Of a stretch of 64,000 bases of DNA, positions 1 to 7,755 are shown piece after piece. The stretch comes from Xanthomarina sp. F2636L (GTDB lineage Bacteria > Bacteroidota > Bacteroidia > Flavobacteriales > Flavobacteriaceae), in NCBI RefSeq assembly GCF_026410195.1, contig NZ_JAPMLM010000055.1:310001-374000 (forward strand), in the 5' to 3' direction. The notes under the pieces are model-generated. The model had not been told where the DNA came from, did not search any database, and saw only the letters and a list, made by a program, of their open reading frames with translations. Each line of letters starts with the position of its first letter. The first letter of the stretch is position 1. Position numbers and translations under genes: made by a program.

Positions 1-2548
1 GAAACTCCTCAATTAGAAAACAGTGTTTTGCTATACTTTTAGCTGAAGTTTTATCCTCTGCTAGTTTTAAATATTCGTCTTTAAAAGATAAAATTGCTGA
101 AGGTTCAATTCCAATCAAGGGCGTATTTGCCGTAATTCTATCTTTAAATATTTCTATATTTTTATTAGCGACTTTTTTAGCTTGTTTTAATAAGCCTTTA
201 GATAAAAATGAACGCCCGGATTCCATATGGTTTAGAATGATAGCTTTGTAATTTAAGGCTTTTAAAAGCACTAAAGCATCTATCCCTATTTGCGTATCTA
301 AATGATTGGTAAATTCATCATTAAATAAATATACTGTTTTTATATATTTTAATCTATCTTCTTTATTTATAGTGTTTTTATAATGTTTAATTAAACTTTT
401 AGTTGAAATCAAAGGCAAGCTTCGTTTTGAAGCGATTCCAAAAGATTTCTTTAAAATTGACGATGTAAAACCATTTGAAAACATAAAATTTGTAAAACCT
501 GAAAACCTACTTCCCAACTCGTTTAAGTGGTTGTTATAGGCAAACAATTTTGTTCTTAAAGAGACACCATTTTCTTGTTGGTATTGGTATAGAAACTCAG
601 CTTTTAGAGAGGCGACATCCACACTACTCGGACATTCGCTAGCACAAGCTTTACAGCTTAAACACAGATCGAAAACTTCTTTTAGTCCTTTATGATTAAA
701 CTTATTTTCTTTTTCTGAGTTGGTCAAAAACTCTCTCAAGGCATTAGCTCTCGCTCTGGTTGTGTCTTTTTCGTTTCTAGTAGCGCGATAACTTGGACAC
801 ATAGTACCTCCAAATTCTGGAAGTTTTCTACAATCGCCAGATCCATTGCATTTTTCGGCTTCACGTAGAATTCCTAAGGAATCTGAAAAATCTAGAAAGG
901 TTTCAATCTTCGGCTCTTCTCTATTTGGCACATAGCGCAAACTTTCATCCATTGGAAAAGCATTGACAATCTTTCCTGGATTAAATATACTATCTGGATC
1001 GAAGGCTGCTTTAATTCGTTTTAAAATCTGATAGTTTGATTCACCAATCATTAATGGGATAAATTCCGCTCTAACAATACCGTCGCCATGTTCCCCACTC
1101 ATAGAACCTTTGTATTTCTTAACTAAATGAGCAACCTCTGTGGTGATTTTTCGAAATAGAACCACATCCTCCTTTTTCTTTAAATTTAGAATGGGGCGCA
1201 GATGTAATTCTCCAGCTCCAGCGTGTGCATAATAAACAGCTTCCTGATTATATTTTGTCATTAACTTAGTAAACTCGCTGATATAGCTTGCCAAATCCGG
1301 CAAGGCAACAGCCGTATCTTCTATACAAGCGGCTGTTTTTCTGTCGCCAATCATGTTTCCTAACAAACCTAAACCTGCTTTTCGCAATTCGATTGCCTTA
1401 TCAATATCATCGGTTTTAAGAATAGGATTCGAAAAACTTAAATTCAGACCTTCAATAGCATTAATCAGATTTTCAGCTTTTAGTTGAACCTCGTTTAAAG
1501 TATCACCCTTAATTTCGCACATTAAAATAGCTTGTGGATCGCCTTCAATAAACTGCCTGTTCTCTTCTTGTGTTTTATTATGTTTTGTTAGATCCAGAAT
1601 GGTTTTATCCATCATTTCACAAATGTGTAAATCGTGTTGCATCACTGTTTCAACAGCACTTAAGCAATCTTGTATAGAATTAAAATGCGGAGCCACCATT
1701 AGACTCTCTTTGGGAGGTAGCACATCTAACTGCAGGGTAATTTCAGTTGTAAACGCCAATGTACCTTCACTTCCTGAAAGCAATTTGCACATATTAAATT
1801 TTTCAGAGCTATCCGAAAACACATCTGTTTTTATCAATTCGTCAATAGCATAACCTGTATTTCTTCTATGAATTTCTGGTTTTGGGAATTGTTCTAGAAT
1901 TTCATTTTGAACAGTTTCTAAAGATAATTCTTCATATAAAGCTTTATAAACAGACCCTTCTAAGGAATTTAACTTTATTTTCTCATGAAATTCATTTTTA
2001 GTTATTTCACCAAAAACAACTTCAGTGGCATCGCTTAAAATTGTTTTCAGCTCTAGCACTTTATCTCTAGTTACGCCATATTGGATGGACGTTGTACCGG
2101 ATGAATTATTTCCAACCATTCCCCCTATCATACAACGATTTGAAGTAGAAGTATTTGGTCCAAAAAACAAACCATAAGGCTTTAAATAGTTATTAAGTTC
2201 GTCTCTAATTACCCCAGGTTCCACCGTTATTGTCTTTGCTTTCTTATCAAGATGTAATATCTTTGTAAAATGTTTGGAAACATCAACCACGATACCATTT
2301 CCAACACACTGACCAGCCAAAGATGTACCAGCCGTTCTAGGGATTAATGAAGTTTTGTTTTTTTTAGAGAATTTGATAAGATGCTTAATATCATTTATCG
2401 ATTTTGGGTAGGCAACAGCTTGAGGTATTTTTCTATACACCGAAGCATCAGTAGCATAGATAGCTTTCGTTAAGTTATCGTAGTGTAAGTCGCCATCTAG
2501 CTTACTTTTTAAATCTTTAAAAAACGTATTAGCTTGCAATAATTCCAA
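1..2548 (-). CDS. FAD-linked oxidase / 4Fe-4S dehydrogenase (glycolate or D-lactate dehydrogenase type), 3' end outside window
   Basis: Large flavoprotein that should oxidise a 2-hydroxyacid and pass electrons through iron-sulfur clusters. I read 849 codons; the gene leaves the window at the left edge, and relatives are near 970 residues, so roughly 120 C-terminal residues (the cysteine-rich CCG region) are missing. In order: FAD-binding loop AGTSLAGQCVGNG near residue 75, NNSSGTTSIQYG near 145, the FAD-oxidase C-terminal domain with SGEHGDG near 483, then two ferredoxin-like cysteine groups, CNGSGDC near 562 and CLSCKACASECP near 632. No in-frame ATG exists near the N-terminus; the first possible start after an in-frame TAA is TTG at 2548, which fits the family N-terminus. 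It is divergent from the barrel gene at 2648. The substrate (lactate, glycolate, other) cannot be told from sequence. Confidence 0.85.
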   Translation of the reverse strand, partial: MELLQANTFFKDLKSKLDGDLHYDNLTKAIYATDASVYRKIPQAVAYPKSINDIKHLIKFSKKNKTSLIPRTAGTSLAGQCVGNGIVVDVSKHFTKILHLDKKAKTITVEPGVIRDELNNYLKPYGLFFGPNTSTSNRCMIGGMVGNNSSGTTSIQYGVTRDKVLELKTILSDATEVVFGEITKNEFHEKIKLNSLEGSVYKALYEELSLETVQNEILEQFPKPEIHRRNTGYAIDELIKTDVFSDSSEKFNMCKLLSGSEGTLAFTTEITLQLDVLPPKESLMVAPHFNSIQDCLSAVETVMQHDLHICEMMDKTILDLTKHNKTQEENRQFIEGDPQAILMCEIKGDTLNEVQLKAENLINAIEGLNLSFSNPILKTDDIDKAIELRKAGLGLLGNMIGDRKTAACIEDTAVALPDLASYISEFTKLMTKYNQEAVYYAHAGAGELHLRPILNLKKKEDVVLFRKITTEVAHLVKKYKGSMSGEHGDGIVRAEFIPLMIGESNYQILKRIKAAFDPDSIFNPGKIVNAFPMDESLRYVPNREEPKIETFLDFSDSLGILREAEKCNGSGDCRKLPEFGGTMCPSYRATRNEKDTTRARANALREFLTNSEKENKFNHKGLKEVFDLCLSCKACASECPSSVDVASLKAEFLYQYQQENGVSLRTKLFAYNNHLNELGSRFSGFTNFMFSNGFTSSILKKSFGIASKRSLPLISTKSLIKHYKNTINKEDRLKYIKTVYLFNDEFTNHLDTQIGIDALVLLKALNYKAIILNHMESGRSFLSKGLLKQAKKVANKNIEIFKDRITANTPLIGIEPSAILSFKDEYLKLAEDKTSAKSIAKHCFLIEEF

Positions 2549-2647
2549 AAATTTACAGTTTAAATGATAGCCATAAATTTAAGATTAGTTTATGACTTAT
2601 CACGAAACAAAGTGGTTAATTTGAATTTAATACATATATAATAAATT

Positions 2648-3139
2648 ATGAAAAAAGTAATATTAATTGCAGTAGCCTTTGTGGCTTTTACATCCGTTAT
2701 TCAAGGGCAAGAAATCTCTAAAAATGCCATAGGCCTTAGGCTTGGTGACAGCGATGGCTTTGGTGCCTCTATCTCTTACCAGCGTGCCATTATGGAAAAC
2801 AATAGACTAGAATTTAATTTTGGTTGGAGTGATGGAAAAAATTACGATGGTGTTAAACTAATTGGCTTATACCAATGGCTTTGGAATATAGACGGTGGTT
2901 TTAATTGGTACACCGGGCCTGGAATTGGCTTTGCTTCGAACCGCTATAAAGATTACTACGGTCACAAACATAGCGATGGATTTGTTATTTTAACTGGTAC
3001 AGTTGGTATTGAATATAGTTTTGATTTTCCTCTGCTTCTATCGCTTGACGTAAGACCTGAACTAGGTTTTGGAGGAAGCGCATACGATAATAACGATCTT
3101 GATTTCGACCTAGGTTTAGGGGTTAGATATCAATTCTAA
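2648..3139 (+). CDS. small outer-membrane beta-barrel protein, unknown function
   Basis: 163 residues with a clear signal peptide (about 20 residues, MKKVILIAVAFVAF then cleavage after Gln near 21). The rest alternates polar and aromatic/hydrophobic residues, is rich in Gly, Tyr and Phe, and ends in GVRYQF, the terminal aromatic expected of an outer-membrane strand. Length fits an eight-stranded barrel of the OmpW/porin-like superfamily. No catalytic motif is visible. It stands alone, followed by a strong terminator at 3162-3190, and is divergent from the dehydrogenase. The specific role is unknown; the barrel assignment is inferred from composition and termini. Confidence 0.7.
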   Translation: MKKVILIAVAFVAFTSVIQGQEISKNAIGLRLGDSDGFGASISYQRAIMENNRLEFNFGWSDGKNYDGVKLIGLYQWLWNIDGGFNWYTGPGIGFASNRYKDYYGHKHSDGFVILTGTVGIEYSFDFPLLLSLDVRPELGFGGSAYDNNDLDFDLGLGVRYQF

Positions 3140-3161
3140 ATAGCTTTCTAAAACATTATAC

Positions 3162-3190
3162 AAAACACCTTTTTTTAAGGTGTTTTTTTT
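3162..3190 (+). terminator. factor-independent terminator after the barrel gene
   Basis: Inverted repeat AAAACACCTT (3162-3171) / AAGGTGTTTT (3177-3186) with a five-base loop and a run of eight T on the 3' side. It lies 22 bases after the stop of the barrel gene. Confidence 0.8.
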
Positions 3191-3193
3191 GTC

Positions 3194-3201
3194 TAATTTT
3201 G
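3194..3201 (+). promoter_or_regulatory. candidate -7 element TAATTTTG
   Basis: Matches the Bacteroidota -7 consensus TAnnTTTG but lies only four bases before the ATG at 3206, and there is no TTG at the usual upstream distance. If real, the nucleotidyltransferase mRNA would be almost leaderless. It may be chance in T-rich terminator-flanking DNA. Confidence 0.25.
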
Positions 3202-3205
3202 TAGA

Positions 3206-4045
3206 ATGACACAAAAGTCGATAGCCATTATGGCGGCTGGAATGGGTTCCAGATTTGGAGGTTTAAAACAAACACATACTGTTGTACATGAGTATGCTAT
3301 TTTAGATTTTTCTGTATACGATGCAATTCAGGTAGGCTTCAATCACTTAGTTTTTATTGTGAGAAATGAGATTTTAGATGTTTTTGAAAAACGATACTCA
3401 AAAAAATTACCTAAACATATTCAAATAGACTTTGTAATCCAAGACACAAAAGACCTACCAAAACGAAAGAAACCCTGGGGAACTGGCCATGCCTTACTAT
3501 CTTTAAAAAACACGATAAACAACCCCTTTGCTCTAATTAATGCTGACGATTTTTATGGAAGAGAAGCTTTTGAACTCATGCACGACGCGCTATATCAAGA
3601 TTCAACTCAACAAAATTACTTTGTTGGTTACCAACTAAAAAATACCTTATCAGATTTTGGAACGGTCTCCAGAGGAGAATGTATTTTAAATGAAAAGCAA
3701 GAACTTATCAGTATCATTGAACGTACAGACATTAGCAAAGACAATGTGTTAATGCCTTTAACTACGATAGTTTCCATGAATTTTTGGGGATTTACACCAG
3801 AAATTTTCCAAGTAACTGCACAGTTGTTTAAACATTTCCTATTAGAAAATAAAGATTCTGAAACGGCGGAGTTCTACATACCTCAGGTTGTTGATTATAC
3901 AATTAAAGAAAACATAACAACTTACAAAATGCTTGAAACTAACACCAACTGGTTTGGAGTTACTTATAGAGAAGATGAACCTACGGTAAAAAAACAACTT
4001 TTAGATCTTATTTCTGAAGATGTTTATCCAACAAAACTATGGTAA
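3206..4045 (+). CDS. nucleotidyltransferase (NTP_transferase fold), probable sugar-1-phosphate nucleotidyltransferase
   Basis: 279 residues with the Rossmann-type nucleotidyltransferase start: the glycine-rich NTP loop MAAGMGSRFGGLKQ at residues 9-22 and the metal-binding NADDFYG near 112-118. A DSETAEFYIP segment near 225 lies in the likely sugar-binding half. Such enzymes couple a sugar 1-phosphate and an NTP to an NDP-sugar plus pyrophosphate in the cytoplasm. The next gene, three bases downstream, is a NahK-like hexosamine 1-kinase, so the natural substrate is probably its product (GalNAc- or GlcNAc-1-phosphate, with UTP). That substrate is inferred from context. The next internal ATG would cut into the NTP loop, so the first ATG is preferred. 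Confidence 0.8.
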   Translation: MTQKSIAIMAAGMGSRFGGLKQTHTVVHEYAILDFSVYDAIQVGFNHLVFIVRNEILDVFEKRYSKKLPKHIQIDFVIQDTKDLPKRKKPWGTGHALLSLKNTINNPFALINADDFYGREAFELMHDALYQDSTQQNYFVGYQLKNTLSDFGTVSRGECILNEKQELISIIERTDISKDNVLMPLTTIVSMNFWGFTPEIFQVTAQLFKHFLLENKDSETAEFYIPQVVDYTIKENITTYKMLETNTNWFGVTYREDEPTVKKQLLDLISEDVYPTKLW

Positions 4046-4048
4046 TTA

Positions 4049-5128
4049 ATGGAGATTCTTAAAAATATTTTTAATCAATTTCAGGTAAAACAGACTGTTG
4101 TAAAGATTGAAGTTTTGGCTTCAGGACATATTAACGACACCTATTTAGTTTATTGTAGTAATGGTTTAAACTATGTACTTCAAAAGATTAATGACCAAGT
4201 ATTTAACAATTTAAATGAAATTATTTTAAATAAGGTGATTGTTAGTAATCATTTAAAAACATCCTATCAAAAATCTAATAACAAGTATCAAATTGCTGGG
4301 TTTATTAAAACGGAAAATGATGCTTTTTTTGTTGAAGCTCATAACGGTTGTTGGACATTAATGGAATATATTCCTAAATCTAAAACTATTGATAGAGCAC
4401 TTAATGAAAAGCAGGTTTTTGAAGCAGCAAAATTATTTGGGAATTTTATAGCACATACGGAAACTTTAAATACTGAAGGAATTATAGAAACACTTCCTAA
4501 GTTTCACTCGGTTCCTTTCCGGTTTTTTCAATTTGAAGAAGCTTTAAAGCAAGCAAAAGGATCCAGAAAAGCAAAAGCTCACGAACTTATAAGTTTTGCG
4601 TTGGAACATCAAAAGGAGATGTTTCTTCTTTCAGAATTAAAAGAAAAAGACAATTTTCCAATAAGAGTTACCCATAACGATGCTAAATTATCAAATATTC
4701 TTTTTGACAAAGAAGATAATGGGTTGGCCGTTATTGATTTAGATACGGTTATGCCTGGAATTGTGCATTTTGATTTTGGAGATTCGATTCGTTCCATCTG
4801 CTCCAATACTGTTGAAGATTCTGAAGATTTAGAAGGAACTACAATCAATTTAAAGTTTTATAAAGCGTTTTGTAAAGGCTTTGCCTTAGAAACTTCTAAT
4901 ATTTTAACTTCAGAAGAAAAACGTTATTTACCATTAGGTGTAAAAACCATCATTTTTATTATGGGTTTAAGGTTTTTAACAGATTATTTAAATAATGATG
5001 TGTATTATAAAACTGCTTTTAAAGAACACAATTTGGTTCGAGCTAAAAACCAAATGGCACTTTTAAAAAGTGCCATTCAGAATTATGATGAGATAAAACG
5101 TATTACTTATTCTAGTTTTAATTTATAG
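4049..5128 (+). CDS. NahK-like N-acetylhexosamine 1-kinase (APH/choline-kinase fold)
   Basis: 359 residues, very close in motif order to bifidobacterial N-acetylhexosamine 1-kinase: SGHINDTYLV near 25-34 and YVLQKIN near 44, the catalytic loop VTHNDAKLSNIL near 208-219 (H-N-D-x4-N), the metal motif VIDLDTVMPG near 229-238 followed by HFDFGDSIRS, and a C-terminal GLRFLTDYLNNDVYY plus EHNLVRAKNQ. The family phosphorylates the anomeric OH of GlcNAc/GalNAc with ATP. The gene starts three bases after the nucleotidyltransferase, so the two are surely co-transcribed. Its 3' end overlaps the convergent GH109-type gene by six bases. Substrate preference within HexNAc sugars is inferred. Confidence 0.78.
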   Translation: MEILKNIFNQFQVKQTVVKIEVLASGHINDTYLVYCSNGLNYVLQKINDQVFNNLNEIILNKVIVSNHLKTSYQKSNNKYQIAGFIKTENDAFFVEAHNGCWTLMEYIPKSKTIDRALNEKQVFEAAKLFGNFIAHTETLNTEGIIETLPKFHSVPFRFFQFEEALKQAKGSRKAKAHELISFALEHQKEMFLLSELKEKDNFPIRVTHNDAKLSNILFDKEDNGLAVIDLDTVMPGIVHFDFGDSIRSICSNTVEDSEDLEGTTINLKFYKAFCKGFALETSNILTSEEKRYLPLGVKTIIFIMGLRFLTDYLNNDVYYKTAFKEHNLVRAKNQMALLKSAIQNYDEIKRITYSSFNL

Positions 5129-6526
5129 AAAATCTCGTAAAATTTCATTTTTTCTTGGCGTTTCCCATGTTCCTCCTGTAAAATCTGGAACTTCAGTTCT
5201 GGCACTACCATTAGCAACAGATATCTCAGACAAAGGCGTCATGGCACTCCAAAGAACACTATCGTATAAATTGATATCTAAAGGCAAACCTTCGTTTAAA
5301 CAACGGATTAACCTATAAATCATCACAAAATCCATTCCTCCATGTCCCACAGCATTGGAATCTATTTGCGTTTTTAGTTTATTCCATAAGGGATGGTCAT
5401 ATCGTTCTCTATAATCTTTATATTCCTGATCAGTAAGCCAATTATGTCCCCATTGGAGTTCTTCGTGACCAACATACAACCTGGAAGGATAACCTTCGTG
5501 AGCTGCCTTGGTTCCAAATACATTATTAAGTCTAGAATAAGGTCTTCCGGTATGTGTATCGAATTGAAGCATGATAGTTCTCCCTAATTTTGTTTTAATT
5601 AAGGTGGTATTCATATCTCCACAAGCAAAATTCTTTACCGGGAAATTTTCAATTTCAGCTCCAGCTTTCATACTATCATCACGAGAACTCATCGATGTAA
5701 TAAAATCGTAGTTATCTCCACGCCCGATATCCATATAAAAACTTGTTGGTCCTAAACCATGACCTGTATAAAAATTTCCGTTTTTTGTTTCATGATGTTT
5801 TATACGCCATTGATTTTCGTAGTATTTGTCGTCCATCATATGTTTACGTAAGTCGTGAATATAAGCCCCTTCAGCATGATTAACATCACCAAAAACACCT
5901 TGATCTATCATATTTAATACCCAAAGCTCTTCGCCGTTATAACAGCAATTTTCCATGTACATACAGTGTTTTTCTGTACGTTCTGCTACTTCAATCAACT
6001 TCCAGCAATCTTCTAAAGTCATAGCCATTGGTTGCTCGCAAGCCACGTGTTTCCCTTGCTCCATACCATAAACAGACATTTCTGTGTGCGTATTCCATGG
6101 GGTTGCAATTAGGATTAAATCAATATCGTCTCTTTCTGCTAATTTTTTCCATTCGTTTTCATTTCCATAGTATAAATCGGCTGGTTTGTTTTGAATGGTT
6201 TTAAGATAATCGTTATGTTTTTCAACCTTATCTTGTTTTAAATCTGAAAGTGCTACTATTTCTGCATGATTATTTTTTATGAGATAATCAAACATTTGAA
6301 TAAGAACGCCTCCTCTGTTCCCCATTCCAATCATTCCTACACGGACTTTTGAAATTGGATCTGCAGTTAGACCTACTGCACTTCCTTTAGCTTTTTTCTG
6401 TTTTAACAGTTCGTTAACTAGTTCTTTCTCTACTTTCTCGTTACTATTTCCTGCAAGCACACTTGGCGCTAGACCCAGAAAAAGTCCTGCGCGTGCTGTT
6501 AAATTTAAAAAAGATTTTCTGTTCAT
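5123..6526 (-). CDS. GH109-type Gfo/Idh/MocA protein, probable NAD-dependent alpha-N-acetylgalactosaminidase
   Basis: 467 residues. An N-terminal export signal (NRKSFLN, then a hydrophobic stretch to about residue 26) resembles a Tat signal but has Arg-Lys in place of Arg-Arg. The NAD-binding Rossmann motif GMGNRG is at 67-72, ATPWNTH at 141-147 and EQP at 164-166. The remaining landmarks are those of family GH109 rather than ordinary sugar dehydrogenases: MENCCY at 191-196, GAYIHDLR at 220-227 and GHGLGP at 255-260. GH109 enzymes cleave terminal alpha-GalNAc by a transient redox mechanism with bound NAD. It converges on the NahK-like kinase, whose expected substrate is the sugar this enzyme releases. 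Family assignment is by motif memory; an unassigned oxidoreductase is the alternative. Confidence 0.75.
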   Translation of the reverse strand: MNRKSFLNLTARAGLFLGLAPSVLAGNSNEKVEKELVNELLKQKKAKGSAVGLTADPISKVRVGMIGMGNRGGVLIQMFDYLIKNNHAEIVALSDLKQDKVEKHNDYLKTIQNKPADLYYGNENEWKKLAERDDIDLILIATPWNTHTEMSVYGMEQGKHVACEQPMAMTLEDCWKLIEVAERTEKHCMYMENCCYNGEELWVLNMIDQGVFGDVNHAEGAYIHDLRKHMMDDKYYENQWRIKHHETKNGNFYTGHGLGPTSFYMDIGRGDNYDFITSMSSRDDSMKAGAEIENFPVKNFACGDMNTTLIKTKLGRTIMLQFDTHTGRPYSRLNNVFGTKAAHEGYPSRLYVGHEELQWGHNWLTDQEYKDYRERYDHPLWNKLKTQIDSNAVGHGGMDFVMIYRLIRCLNEGLPLDINLYDSVLWSAMTPLSEISVANGSARTEVPDFTGGTWETPRKNEILRDFL

Positions 6527-6577
6527 TTTGGATAGAATTATTTAAGAACAGAAAGGTATAAAATATATTTATGAAAG

Positions 6578-7717
6578 TTATATTAAGGGTTTACATTTTG
6601 CAAGGGTTGCTTCGTAAATAGCTTCGTATTGGGGTACAATTTGATAGATATCGAAATTACAGGCTTGTTTTTTAGCTGCTTCCTTAAATTTTGCCAAAGT
6701 CGTTTCATCTTTTAGAATACGAAGCGCGTTTTTACTCATGTCGTCTATATCTCCAACATTGCTTAAATATCCCGACACACCTTCTATATTTACTTCTGGG
6801 ATACCACCTGAATTACTTGAAATTACTGGTACACCAGACGCCATGGCCTCTAATGCAGCCAGACCAAAACTTTCGGTTTCAGAAGGAAGAATAAACAAAT
6901 CGGAATAACATAAAATACGGTCTATTTCATTACTATTTCCAAAGAAAACAACCTTATCTTCAATACCCAATTTAGCACATAATTGCTCTGCTGGTTCCTT
7001 TTCCGGTCCTTCACCAACCATCATTAATTTAGCAGGAATTTCCTTCTGAATATTATAAAATACTTTAATAACATCTGGAATACGCTTTACTTCTCGGAAA
7101 TTACTTATATGAGTAATAATTTTTTCATCTTTACTTGCTAGTAAATCACGTTGACAATCGATAAAATTTGGTGTGTGTTTAGCAATATCTATAAAGTTTG
7201 TCACCACATGAATATCGTTTTTAATATCGAATAACCTTAAAGTATCTTGCTTTAAACTTTCTGAAACAGAGGTTACCGCATCAGATTGGTTAATACTAAA
7301 AGTAACTGCTGTTTTATAAAATGGATGTGATCCAACCAAGGTAATATCCGTGCCGTGAAGCGTTGTTACAATAGGCAAATATATTCCTTCTTCTTGTAGC
7401 ATTTTTTTGGCCATATATGCAGCATAAGCATGAGGAATAGCATAATGAACATGAAGAACCTCTATTTTATGAAGCTTAACCATATCTACTAATTTGCTAG
7501 AAAGAGCTAATTCGTATGGTTGGTAATGAAATAACGGATATTCTGGAACTGTTACTTCGTGAAAATGCACATGACTTCCCAGAAGATCTAATCTTACTGG
7601 TTGTTTATAAGTAATAAAATGAACCTCGTGACCTCTTTTTGAAAGCTCAATTCCTAGTTCTGTTGCTACTACGCCACTACCACCAAAAGTTGGATAACAT
7701 ACAATTCCAATTTTCAT
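6578..7717 (-). CDS. bshA: BshA, N-acetyl-alpha-D-glucosaminyl L-malate synthase
   Basis: 379 residues, the usual length for BshA, a GT4-type glycosyltransferase that joins UDP-GlcNAc and L-malate in the first step of bacillithiol synthesis. Diagnostic features are the N-terminal CYPTFGGSGVVATELG (residues 6-21), the central HVHYAIPHAYAAY and TTLHGTDITLVG, and the GT4 donor-binding segment ETESFGLAALEAMASGVPVI in the C-terminal half. It is a cytosolic enzyme with no signal peptide. It sits between the GH109-type gene and the GH3 fusion on the same strand, with 38-51 base gaps. No bshB or bshC is in this window, which is common because bsh genes are scattered in Bacteroidota. Confidence 0.92.
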   Translation of the reverse strand: MKIGIVCYPTFGGSGVVATELGIELSKRGHEVHFITYKQPVRLDLLGSHVHFHEVTVPEYPLFHYQPYELALSSKLVDMVKLHKIEVLHVHYAIPHAYAAYMAKKMLQEEGIYLPIVTTLHGTDITLVGSHPFYKTAVTFSINQSDAVTSVSESLKQDTLRLFDIKNDIHVVTNFIDIAKHTPNFIDCQRDLLASKDEKIITHISNFREVKRIPDVIKVFYNIQKEIPAKLMMVGEGPEKEPAEQLCAKLGIEDKVVFFGNSNEIDRILCYSDLFILPSETESFGLAALEAMASGVPVISSNSGGIPEVNIEGVSGYLSNVGDIDDMSKNALRILKDETTLAKFKEAAKKQACNFDIYQIVPQYEAIYEATLAKCKPLI

Positions 7718-7755
7718 ATTTACATTATTAAGTGTATATAATTATAAGTACTGAC

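Noticed and set aside
1599-1853. 84-codon open frame on the plus strand
   Set aside because: Antisense to the FAD-linked oxidase gene, whose motifs are clear on the minus strand.
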